The notes under the pieces are model-generated. The model searched no databases, had not been told where the DNA came from, and saw nothing but the letters and a program-made list of their open reading frames with translations. A stretch of DNA of 64,000 nucleotides from positions 62,001 to 126,000 of the forward strand of contig JBKBPR010000005.1 in assembly GCA_046293135.1 (NCBI GenBank). The letters run 5' to 3'. Every line of letters starts with the position of its first letter. Position 1 is the stretch's first letter. Positions 43,789-51,058 of this stretch are shown here, piece after piece. This DNA is from UBA2638 sp046293135. Its GTDB lineage: Bacteria > Pseudomonadota > Alphaproteobacteria > Micavibrionales > Micavibrionaceae. A program made the translations under genes and the position numbers.

Positions 43789-44220
43789 CTAATACAACCC
43801 AGCGTGATGACGCTTCACAATATCGTCAATCTCATCATCGGTGAATTCGAAATTCCGCCCCAGCTCCTCAATCACGATTTGCGTTAGCAGCGTATTAAGA
43901 TCGTCACCGCTATCACACCACATATCCAGCAGAGGCCTACGGAAGATCATCAAAACATCATCGTCATTGGCGGTTTTCTTGGTAATGCCTGGCGCAATCT
44001 CGCTGCCGCTGCGATATAAAGCAACCAAATCAAACGGGTCTTCAAGCTCCAGCTCCGATTCCAAAAGCTCATCGGGGAATTCCTCAACCACAACAGCAAC
44101 CGTTTTCATCACGCGCACCAGCTCATCGGGCAGCGTTTCAATCGCATTGCACGCCAGCACCTCGATATCCTCAATCGAGGGCGGAATACTAAAATTCATA
44201 ATGATCTTTCGCGCATCCAT
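43789..44220 (-). CDS. Zincin-like (PF06262) family protein lacking the HExxH zinc motif
   Basis: A 143-residue protein of the small zincin-like metallopeptidase family (DUF1025/PF06262). Family features visible are AIETLPDELVRVMKTVAVVVEEFPD at the N-terminus, DLVALYRSGSEI, LMIFRRPLLDMW and a C-terminal DDLNTLLTQIVIEELGRNFEFTDDEI. Where family members normally have HExxH the sequence reads EELGR (118-122): both histidines are replaced by Glu118 and Arg122 while Glu119 remains, so zinc binding by that motif is lost. The start at 44220 is supported by AGGAGG 8 bases upstream; a TTG at 44259 is unlikely. Divergent from phhB, with about 150 bases between. Confidence 0.72.
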   Translation of the reverse strand: MDARKIIMNFSIPPSIEDIEVLACNAIETLPDELVRVMKTVAVVVEEFPDELLESELELEDPFDLVALYRSGSEIAPGITKKTANDDDVLMIFRRPLLDMWCDSGDDLNTLLTQIVIEELGRNFEFTDDEIDDIVKRHHAGLY

Positions 44221-44370
44221 CGGGCAGTCCTCCTCTTCCTGTCCAAAAGCACAATTCAATGCAATTCGATATAAAATAAAATCACAAAAACTATTTGCGC
44301 CGGCTCAAGAATATTACATGATGAATCATAGTTTACGCGGTTGTAATGATTCGAACAAGCGAGGAGAAAA

Positions 44371-44661
44371 ATGGTTGAGCGTTTAAGCAGTGAAGTTGTG
44401 GACAAAGAGCTGAAACCGCTCAATGGCTGGGCATTGTCGCGCGAAGGGTTGGCTATTCAAAAATCCTTTCAGTTTCAGGACTTTAATGAGGCTTGGAGCT
44501 TCATGAACCGTATCGCTTTGCTGGCCGAAAAGATGGATCATCACCCCGAATGGTTTAATGTGTATAACCGTGTGGACATCACCCTAACAACGCATGATGC
44601 CAAGGGAGTTTCAGAGCGTGACATCACAATGGCGCGAGCGATTGAGGTGTTTCTGCATTAG
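44371..44661 (+). CDS. phhB: 4a-hydroxytetrahydrobiopterin dehydratase (pterin-4a-carbinolamine dehydratase)
   Basis: Recycles the pterin cofactor of aromatic amino-acid hydroxylases; also a regulator in some bacteria. The 96 residues include the family block FNEAWSFMNRIALLAEKMDHHPEWFNVYNRVDITLTTHD, where the catalytic His pair (HH, residues about 59-60) lies. GAGGAG lies 6 bases before the ATG. The 3' end overlaps the convergent fusion gene by 38 bases. No aromatic hydroxylase is in the window. Confidence 0.95.
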   Translation: MVERLSSEVVDKELKPLNGWALSREGLAIQKSFQFQDFNEAWSFMNRIALLAEKMDHHPEWFNVYNRVDITLTTHDAKGVSERDITMARAIEVFLH

Positions 44662-45556
44662 GCATCACAATACCGCGCCGCGCTAAATTACGTGACAAGC
44701 GCTGTGACCTGAGTACGAGCCGCTCTTCTCGTTCTTCTTTGCCCTGCTGAAACCGTTGGCTTCTAATAGCCTCCTCGACATCTGTACAAAGCGATGAGAA
44801 TAGCTTACCGGGATAAACCGACCCATTGTCACGAATTTTATACCACGGCGCTTTCGGGTTATAAGCGGCGCGCATGATCGAGCGTGAAATCTTTTCGCAA
44901 AACTCGGGATCCAAAAGCAGCTTATATTGCCGCTTTTCAATACTGAATACCGTATTTGTATCACTGAAATCTATCGCATCAGGATCGGATGATGTGGCAA
45001 TGCGCTGACGCCATTGCCCTTCGGCCAGATCGCATAAGTCGCTGTCATTGCTAATAATGATATGCCGCATTCCGCGCTTACGTCTGCGCTCTTTGGCGCT
45101 CTCGTCTTTTAAAAAATAATGTGGCCGCCAATAAATATACTCATCCGTAAACCCGCCCATACCCTCATAATAAATATGCGACAAATTGCTGATATGGTGG
45201 CTGAGCGGCAAAATAAGGCCGTGATAGACGTTCTCATCGAGCAGGATTTTCACGCCCTTATAGCGATTGTTGCGGCGGTAATCCTGACTTTGCGGCATAT
45301 TCACAGCGGCAAAGGCGCGGCAAGCGGTTATGTCGGACTCATCAAGCATCGTATAACCTGAAAGAACATCGCTCTCACGAAATCCGGCATCCAATAGATC
45401 AAGAATATCTTGAACCTTGATATATTTCAGGCGTTCTGCGGGGCTGTCCCGCAACAGATCGGGGCTAACCGCCGTGCTGAATATACGGTTTAAAACGGGT
45501 GCGCCGTTTTCAATAGTATCACTTGTAAATATGCGCCCGAAGGTTTTGCGCGCCAT
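44624..45556 (-). CDS. DUF433-like plus DUF5615 PIN-like fusion protein
   Basis: A 310-residue protein. Residues about 43-84 (KYIKVQDILDLLDAGFRESD, SGYTMLDESDITACRAFAA) resemble DUF433, the HTH-containing antitoxin-type domain. Residues about 100-180 resemble DUF5615, a PIN-like nuclease fold: VKILLDENV (acidic Asp/Glu at 107-108) and HIIISNDSDLCDL (Asp171 and Asp173). DUF433 and DUF5615 usually occur as two adjacent genes that look like a toxin-antitoxin pair; here both are in one chain. Between and after them lie basic, Arg-rich stretches (ESAKERRRKRG, and a C-terminal RSQRLSRNLARRG). Function not established. Confidence 0.6.
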   Translation of the reverse strand: MARKTFGRIFTSDTIENGAPVLNRIFSTAVSPDLLRDSPAERLKYIKVQDILDLLDAGFRESDVLSGYTMLDESDITACRAFAAVNMPQSQDYRRNNRYKGVKILLDENVYHGLILPLSHHISNLSHIYYEGMGGFTDEYIYWRPHYFLKDESAKERRRKRGMRHIIISNDSDLCDLAEGQWRQRIATSSDPDAIDFSDTNTVFSIEKRQYKLLLDPEFCEKISRSIMRAAYNPKAPWYKIRDNGSVYPGKLFSSLCTDVEEAIRSQRFQQGKEEREERLVLRSQRLSRNLARRGIVMPNAETPQSLAPL

Positions 45557-45665
45557 ACCGTTCCCTGCAATTATGATCGTTTCTTATTGTCATAGCGCAT
45601 TATATTAGAAAATGGAAACTTTTTGTGATTGGCTCGGTAAGCACAACCTGAGAGCTATACCGTCC

Positions 45666-47333
45666 TTAACTACGAGTTGTCAGTTGCGCCGGATCCATAA
45701 CAATCTCAATCACTGCACCGCTTTCGGATGATTGCGCTTGTGCAAAAATATCGGCGAACTCATCCGCATGTTTGATCCGCGCCGCATACAGCCCATAGCT
45801 CTGCGCCATCATTACAAAATCGGGATTGCTCAAGCTGGTCGCGCTATAACGCCCTGGATATTCGCGCTGCTGGTGCATACGGATCGTACCGTAAATACCG
45901 TTATTGCAGACCATAATGATCGGCTTTGCGCCGTAATGCGCGGCGGTGGCCAGCTCCTGCGCATTCATCATAAACCCGCCATCCCCGCAAATCCCCAGCA
46001 CTGTGCGCTCAGGGTACTCCAGCGCCGCCGAAACCGCCGCAGGAACGGCATAGCCCATCGCCCCGCTGACAGGGGCAAGCAAGCGCCCGGGGCGGCCATA
46101 ACGGATATAACGCTGCGCCCAGCCGCTGAAATTCCCCGCATCGGTGGTGACAATCGCATCACGCGGCAAGGCGGATTGCAAATAGCGGTAAATTTCGGTC
46201 ATATCCGCGCCGTTCCATGATTTTTTCTGCGTATCTGAAGCGAGTTTCTCAGCGCCAGCGCTCACATCAGGCGCAGGCAGGCTCGTCCAAGCCAGATAAT
46301 CCGCCCGCGCCTCATCACGCCAATGCGCCCATTTGCGGCCATCGATGCGCCCCGCCGCGGCCATGGCAGCGCAAAACGGCGCGGCATGTGACTGAACGGC
46401 GATATGCGGTATCACGGCTTTCCCGAATTCCTCGGCGGATGGATAGACATGGATAATCTTTTGTTCCGCTTGGAACAGCGTATAGCTCTGGAGCGTCATT
46501 TCATCGAGCCGCGCATTGACCGCCAGAATAACATCGGCTTTTTTGACGCGCTCGATCAGCTGCGGATTTGAGGATGTTCCAAGCTCGCCGATATAATTGG
46601 AATGGGTGTTGTCGGCGATGTCCTGACAGCGGAACGTATTGATCAGCGGAATATGTGCGGCGCTTGAAAAGGCGGCAATATCGCTGATCGCCTGATCGCT
46701 CCAGCCGACGCCGCCACCCAGCACGATCAAAGGGGCTGAGGCCGCGCTCAACGCGTCTTTAACCGCTTGAATATCAGAGGGCCTCGGCGCGATCTCCGCC
46801 GCGGGAATAATGCGGATATCCTGATCCGGCGCGGCGGGAAACAGCACATCTTCCGGCAAGCCCAGCACGACAGGCCCCGGCCGCCCTGAGAGCGCGACAT
46901 GCCAAGCGCGGGCGACATATTCGCTCAAGCGCTCTGCGCTATCAATTACAGCCTGCCACTTGCTGAGCGAGCCGAACATTTGCTTCAGGTCAAATTCCTG
47001 AAAGGCTTCGCGGTCGCGGTCGGGGGTGTCGATCAAGCCGACAAACAAAATCATCGGCGTTGAGGATTGCATCGCGGTATGCACGCCGATTGCAGCATTG
47101 CAAGCGCCGGGGCCACGGGTGACCATCGCAATTCCCGGCTGTCCCGTCATTTGGCCGTAAGCCTCGGCCATAAAGGTCACGCCGCCTTCCTGACGGCAGG
47201 TCACAACCTCAATTTCGGGATAATCCAACAAGCCGTCAAGCACGGGCAGATAGCTCTCCCCCGCGACACAAAAAACGCGCCTTGCGCCATGCGCGGCCAA
47301 GGCTCTTGCTATCTGGTGACCCGCTGGTTTCAT
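45666..47333 (-). CDS. Thiamine-diphosphate-dependent enzyme, acetolactate synthase-like
   Basis: IlvB-type ThDP enzyme, 555 residues with the three-domain layout. The catalytic Glu lies in EVVTCRQEGGVTFMAEAYGQ, a central domain has VLGLPEDVLFP, and the ThDP motif is GICGDGGFMMNAQELATAAHYGAKPIIMVCNN. Whether it is a true acetolactate synthase, an oxalyl-CoA-type decarboxylase or another pyruvate-consuming enzyme is not decided: no small subunit (ilvH) gene is nearby. Start ATG at 47333, which faces a 1.4 kb repeat-filled gap. Confidence 0.85.
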   Translation of the reverse strand: MKPAGHQIARALAAHGARRVFCVAGESYLPVLDGLLDYPEIEVVTCRQEGGVTFMAEAYGQMTGQPGIAMVTRGPGACNAAIGVHTAMQSSTPMILFVGLIDTPDRDREAFQEFDLKQMFGSLSKWQAVIDSAERLSEYVARAWHVALSGRPGPVVLGLPEDVLFPAAPDQDIRIIPAAEIAPRPSDIQAVKDALSAASAPLIVLGGGVGWSDQAISDIAAFSSAAHIPLINTFRCQDIADNTHSNYIGELGTSSNPQLIERVKKADVILAVNARLDEMTLQSYTLFQAEQKIIHVYPSAEEFGKAVIPHIAVQSHAAPFCAAMAAAGRIDGRKWAHWRDEARADYLAWTSLPAPDVSAGAEKLASDTQKKSWNGADMTEIYRYLQSALPRDAIVTTDAGNFSGWAQRYIRYGRPGRLLAPVSGAMGYAVPAAVSAALEYPERTVLGICGDGGFMMNAQELATAAHYGAKPIIMVCNNGIYGTIRMHQQREYPGRYSATSLSNPDFVMMAQSYGLYAARIKHADEFADIFAQAQSSESGAVIEIVMDPAQLTTRS

Positions 47334-47434
47334 TGTCTTGTCGTCCCTTTATTGTTTTGAATTTTTAGCCTGTAAAGCATATCACGCGGCGGAAAACTCT
47401 CCACTGTTTTTAGATACAACAAAAAACATTCTGT

Positions 47435-47452
47435 TCGCCCCACTCGCCCCAC
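47435..47452. repeat. Two inverted GTGGGGCGA units
   Basis: TCGCCCCAC twice in tandem, the complement of the 9-mer tandem repeats at 28025-28127. First element of the repeat island 47334-48744. Confidence 0.75.
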
Positions 47453-47806
47453 TTGTTTTTGGCTGTGCTGCATATATTTTTTATAATCTAGCGCTGAGGG
47501 AGAATGGGAAGTGGGAGTGGAAAAGCAAAAGAAAAAGGGAAAGAAGAAGGAAAAGGAAAGGTGCGCTACGGTTGCGCTACTGGTGAAATTGCGGGGCGCA
47601 TGCGCTTGTTGTAGCGGTGGTTGGCGCTTTGAAAGATGGGTGATCTGTTGCATTTGTTGTTCCTTTGTTTTGTTGAACCACCGAGACACCAAGGTTTTGT
47701 ATGAGCCCGCAATGTCATTCCGAGCGTAGTCGAGGGATATCAGGGATTTGTGATGCGATTCCTCCGCTCATGGCTACGCCATTCGGCCTGAATGACATTG
47801 AACCAG

Positions 47807-47827
47807 ATGCCCGCACAGGGCGGGCAT
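47807..47827. repeat. Dispersed palindrome ATGCCCGC-n5-GCGGGCAT (copy 2)
   Basis: Loop ACAGG. Followed by GACGGT and then a CCACAGAG solo repeat, the same order as copy 3 at 48558. Confidence 0.85.
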
Positions 47828-47848
47828 GACGGTCGATATTGTTTTCCA

Positions 47849-47936
47849 CCACAGAGATGAAAGAGTTTTAAAAAGAGAGCACGGAGTTTGTTTGTTTAAA
47901 ATCTCTGTGGACTCTTATAACTCTGCGCCTCTGTGG
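47849..47936. repeat. Gene-less CCACAGAG inverted repeat (solo copy 1)
   Basis: An 88-bp imperfect inverted repeat opening CCACAGAGATGAAAGAG and closing CTCTGTGG. It has the same left unit and end motifs as the GxxExxY cassette at 33874-34330 but no gene inside. About 48 bases of its left part are identical to solo copy 2. Confidence 0.85.
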
Positions 47937-48023
47937 TAAAAGCAATTAGATCCCTCTACTACGCTCGGGATGACGGCGGGGGCCATGATGTTCTTAGTGT
48001 CTTGGTGGTTTACATTCCTCTGG

Positions 48024-48043
48024 ATTCCGGCTTTCGCCGGAAT
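48024..48043. repeat. Palindrome ATTCCGGC-TTTC-GCCGGAAT
   Basis: Perfect 8-bp stem with a 4-nt loop, part of the widespread GGATTCCGGCTTTCGCCGGA-type dispersed repeat. Directly followed by the ATTACACGG palindrome. Confidence 0.8.
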
Positions 48044-48055
48044 GACGAGAGACGG

Positions 48056-48078
48056 ATTACACGGACAAGCCGTGTAAT
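48056..48078. repeat. Dispersed palindrome ATTACACGG-n5-CCGTGTAAT (copy 2)
   Basis: Loop ACAAG, the complement orientation of copy 1 at 27990. Confidence 0.85.
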
Positions 48079-48165
48079 GACGATGCATTTTAGGCGCAAT
48101 TCTGCCGTTATCCAAAATCAATATATGACTAAATTCCTAAATTGTCAAAGATTTATTGAGCGCAT

Positions 48166-48195
48166 TTGGACTCTTCTGGCGTTTCATGCTATAGT
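48166..48195 (+). promoter_or_regulatory. Putative sigma-70 promoter of the YjfB-like gene
   Basis: TTGGAC (48166-48171), 18-base spacer, TATAGT (48190-48195), about 40 bases ahead of the ATG at 48236. Confidence 0.6.
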
Positions 48196-48235
48196 GGAAA
48201 TATAAGCAAATACGAATACAAAGGAGTTGGTATTC

Positions 48236-48403
48236 ATGGAACTGGCCTCCGCAACAATGGTTGCACAACAAGCCATTTTACAACAGAACGTTGCCCTTTC
48301 GGTCATCAAACAAGCCGCCGAACAGCAAAACGCGATTATTGCCATGCTCGAACAAATGGTTCCCGCGGGTTCTCGCGGTGCGAATGTGAATCTGACGGCT
48401 TAA
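48236..48403 (+). CDS. YjfB-like small protein, 55 aa
   Basis: A short gene in the repeat island: 55 residues, starting MELASATMVAQQAILQQNVA and containing SVIKQAAEQQNAIIAMLEQM. This Gln/Ala-rich helix resembles the YjfB family, annotated as putative motility proteins; the true function is unknown. GGAG lies 9 bases before the ATG and a promoter-like pair lies at 48166-48195. It is the only credible gene between 47334 and 48744. Confidence 0.75.
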   Translation: MELASATMVAQQAILQQNVALSVIKQAAEQQNAIIAMLEQMVPAGSRGANVNLTA

Positions 48404-48557
48404 GAATTGGATTTATATCCCCCTCTCGATAGATTATAGATACACCACCAAGACACCAAGGTTTTACAATTGGCGAGTGCCCGTGTCATCCCCGTGGCTC
48501 TGCGTAGCAGAGCTTGAATGGCGGGGGTCTGGGAAAAATTAGCTGCATAATTTCCGG

Positions 48558-48578
48558 ATGCCCGCACAGGGCGGGCAT
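48558..48578. repeat. Dispersed palindrome ATGCCCGC-n5-GCGGGCAT (copy 3)
   Basis: Loop ACAGG, followed by GACGGT and then solo copy 2 of the CCACAGAG repeat. Confidence 0.85.
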
Positions 48579-48600
48579 GACGGTTGGTATCAATTTTTCA

Positions 48601-48691
48601 CCACAGAGATGAAAGAGTTTTAAAAAGAGAGCACGGAGTTTGTTTGTTGAGAGAAAACTCTGTGAACTCTTATAACTCTGTGACTCTGTGG
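48601..48691. repeat. Gene-less CCACAGAG inverted repeat (solo copy 2)
   Basis: A 91-bp imperfect inverted repeat opening CCACAGAGATGAAAGAG and closing CTCTGTGG, with AAACTCTGTGAACTCTTA in the right arm that also occurs beside the GxxExxY gene (34292-34309). Confidence 0.85.
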
Positions 48692-48705
48692 TTTAAATTC
48701 TATGG

Positions 48706-48728
48706 ATTACACGGACAAACCGTGTAAT
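48706..48728. repeat. Dispersed palindrome ATTACACGG-n5-CCGTGTAAT (copy 3)
   Basis: Loop ACAAA. Last element of the repeat island, 17 bases before the hemA stop codon. Confidence 0.85.
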
Positions 48729-48744
48729 GACGGGGTGGACAGGC

Positions 48745-49974
48745 CTAAGCCACGGCGCGGATAAGGCCGTGATGCGTATTCCACAAATGCTCCAGAATAT
48801 CGGCAAGAGCGTTCACGTCCTCTAATGTATGCGCGGCGGTCGCGGTCAGCCTTAGGCGCTCCGTCCCCTTCGGCACAGTCGGATAATTGATCGGCTGCAC
48901 GTAAATATCATGGCTGCGCATCAGCAGCTCGCTAATCTCACGGCAACAATTCGGCTCTCCCACCACCAGCGGTACAATATGGCTCTCCCCGCGCAGATAC
49001 GGAAGATTGGCCGCCTCCAGACGATCCTTGAGCGCCTTGACATTGCGGCGCATCCGCGCCCGCTCGATATCGGAGGTCTTGAGATGTTCCACCGCCGCAT
49101 GCGCCGCCGCCAAAACCGCAGGCGGCAGGCTGGTTGTGAAGATAAAGCTCGACGCAAAGGAGCGCACAGCATCGACAAGCGCATTAGAGCCAGTGATAAA
49201 ACCGCCCATCGCGCCATAAGCCTTGCCGAATGTGCCTTCGATCATATCAATGCGGTGCATCAGGCCGCGCTCCTCAGCGACACCGCCGCCCCGCGCCCCG
49301 TAAATGCCCACGCCATGCACCTCATCGAGATAGGTCAACGCGCCATAGCGTTCGGCGAGATCGCAAATCTCGGCAATCGGGGCGATATCCCCCTCCATCG
49401 AATACACCGATTCAAAGGCGATAATTTTCGGGCGGTTGATATCTTCGGCGCTCAATAACGCTTCGAGATGCGCCAGATCATTGTGACGGAAAATCTTTTT
49501 CTCGGCGCGGGAATCGCGCATGCCGTGAATCATCGAAGCATGGTTGAGCGCATCGGAGAAAATCACGCAATCAGGGAGCATCCGCCCCAACGTGCCAAGC
49601 GCGCCTTCATTGGCGACATAGCCCGACGAAAACACCAGCGCCGCCTCTTTTTGGTGCAAATCGGCAAGGGCGTTTTCCAGCTGCACGTGATAACGGGTTG
49701 TGCCGGAGATATTGCGCGTACCGCCAGCCCCCGCGCCCGAACGCTCCAGCGCCTTATGTGCGGCCTTGAGCACAACAGGATGTTGCCCCATCCCCAGATA
49801 ATCATTCGAGCACCAGATCGTGACTTCCTTGGCCTCCGAACCGTCAGCAGGGCGGAACAGCGCCCGCGGGAAGCGTCCGGCGATACGCTCCAGATTGGCA
49901 AATTTCCTGTACCGTCCCTCGCGCTTGATCTCGTCGAGGCGGTCTTGGAAAAATGCGTCATAAGCAAAGGTCAT
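48745..49974 (-). CDS. hemA: 5-aminolevulinate synthase
   Basis: Condenses glycine and succinyl-CoA to 5-aminolevulinate, the C4 entry to haem typical of alphaproteobacteria. The 409 residues show the N-terminal YRKFANLERIAGRFPRAL, WCSNDYLGMGQHP, the Asp/His PLP residues in TYLDEVHGVGIYGARGGGVAE, and the PLP Lys in GTFGKAYGAMGGFITG. Length normal. A Fur-box-like site 242 bases upstream (50216-50230) could link its expression to iron. Confidence 0.96.
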   Translation of the reverse strand: MTFAYDAFFQDRLDEIKREGRYRKFANLERIAGRFPRALFRPADGSEAKEVTIWCSNDYLGMGQHPVVLKAAHKALERSGAGAGGTRNISGTTRYHVQLENALADLHQKEAALVFSSGYVANEGALGTLGRMLPDCVIFSDALNHASMIHGMRDSRAEKKIFRHNDLAHLEALLSAEDINRPKIIAFESVYSMEGDIAPIAEICDLAERYGALTYLDEVHGVGIYGARGGGVAEERGLMHRIDMIEGTFGKAYGAMGGFITGSNALVDAVRSFASSFIFTTSLPPAVLAAAHAAVEHLKTSDIERARMRRNVKALKDRLEAANLPYLRGESHIVPLVVGEPNCCREISELLMRSHDIYVQPINYPTVPKGTERLRLTATAAHTLEDVNALADILEHLWNTHHGLIRAVA

Positions 49975-50215
49975 GGTTGTGTCACTCTGGTCTTTATTGG
50001 CCTGAAAAATACCGGCCTGAAATATATCGGTCGTAGCGTTTTGTATGGCGCGGTGATGGCGCGATTACGATACGCGCTTTTTCTTTACCCCAGAGTACAG
50101 CACAACTCAAGTATTTCTCAATAAATTCCGCATCGCGCATACGCGGATAGCGCAATTTTTAAATTATCGCGAAAGATCGGCGAGTATTCGGGGTGGTTCG
50201 AGATGGTTTTTTACT

Positions 50216-50230
50216 TGAGAATTATTATCA
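50216..50230 (-). promoter_or_regulatory. Fur-box-like site upstream of hemA
   Basis: TGAGAATTATTATCA matches the 7-1-7 consensus TGATAATnATTATCA at 13 of the 14 defined positions. It lies in the 328-base gap 49975-50302, which otherwise shows nothing I can assign. Palindromic, so it could serve hemA or a transcript from the tetR side. Confidence 0.55.
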
Positions 50231-50302
50231 TTTGCATTTAGGGGGCAATGAGGGCGGCTACACAGAACGACGCTTATCTACTCTGCCCATCTCTATATCT
50301 CA

Positions 50303-50920
50303 CTAGAAATTAAACGTGTTCGCCCATTGCTCGACGCGGGTCAGCTCTTTGTCCAGCGCAGCCATGGTGCGGGAGAGGTCGGGCGTATCATCGCCATCCC
50401 AAACGCGCAGCACCTTGAGATAAAGCAGGCTCAAACCTGAAACCTTCATAGCGCCGCGCAGGCCGTTGGTGTTGATTTGCGCCGCTTCCAATATCCAGCA
50501 CATCGAGCGGCATAAATGCGGCAGCGACATCACGCCCTGTTTCGGGTCAAAGCGGAATGATCGCAAAATCGCGCTGATGCCGTCGCGGTTTTCGCTGAGC
50601 ACATCAAAGCGTTCCATCAACAGCTCGAACAGAGCCTCCCGCGGGGAGAGCGACGGATCAAGCCCGCCATCAAATTCGCTGCCCAGACGCTCCAGCATTT
50701 TGCGGTCGATCATCCGCCCCAAGGCGGCGAGAATATCGAATTTATCCTCAATGACCTGATGCAGATCGGCAAGGCTGAGCTTGGTTTCATAGGCGATATC
50801 AGCCAAAGTGACCTGATCCCAGCCCTGAATCGCCGCCAGATGCAGCGCCGCATGCACGACGCGCTCGCGCAATTCCTGCGGCGAGGGTGATGATGTGTCT
50901 TTCTGGGATGATTTGGCCAT
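50303..50920 (-). CDS. TetR family transcriptional regulator
   Basis: A 205-residue protein with an N-terminal HTH of the TetR type: VVHAALHLAAIQGWDQVTLADIAYETKLSLADLHQVIEDKFD (about 20-60), the helix-turn-helix ending in the usual basic region, and an all-helical C-terminal effector domain. The target and ligand are unknown. It lies alone between hemA and the divergent PfkB gene. ATG at 50920. Confidence 0.88.
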   Translation of the reverse strand: MAKSSQKDTSSPSPQELRERVVHAALHLAAIQGWDQVTLADIAYETKLSLADLHQVIEDKFDILAALGRMIDRKMLERLGSEFDGGLDPSLSPREALFELLMERFDVLSENRDGISAILRSFRFDPKQGVMSLPHLCRSMCWILEAAQINTNGLRGAMKVSGLSLLYLKVLRVWDGDDTPDLSRTMAALDKELTRVEQWANTFNF

Positions 50921-51058
50921 GGAAAGCGCCCGATTTCCTCTTGTTTTTCAAATAAATTTCTATAGAGATAATATCTTCCCGCGCGGGAATCAATCAAAGC
51001 ATTCAATTATTTCGAATATTTCGAAAGATTTATAAAAAAGACAAAGGATTATATCATT

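Larger units (their letters stand above)
47712..47976. repeat. Inverted pair of a CATTCCGAGCGTAGTCGAGG-type repeat
   Basis: The sequence GTCATTCCGAGCGTAGTCGA near 47712 and its inverse-complement relative ATCCCTCTACTACGCTCGGG near 47949 are degenerate copies of one dispersed repeat. A further related Cys/Arg-codon-like hairpin, CTCTGCGTAGCAGAG, lies at about 48499. These are the source of several false ORFs. Confidence 0.6.

Noticed and set aside
47915..48205. Open frames on both strands in the repeat island
   Set aside because: They are translations of dispersed repeats, with no ribosome-binding site, and each strand is equally open.
50249..50314. 21-residue open frame after the Fur-box-like site
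   Set aside because: Its purine-rich AGGGGG lies only two bases before the ATG, and it overlaps the tetR 3' end with no other support.
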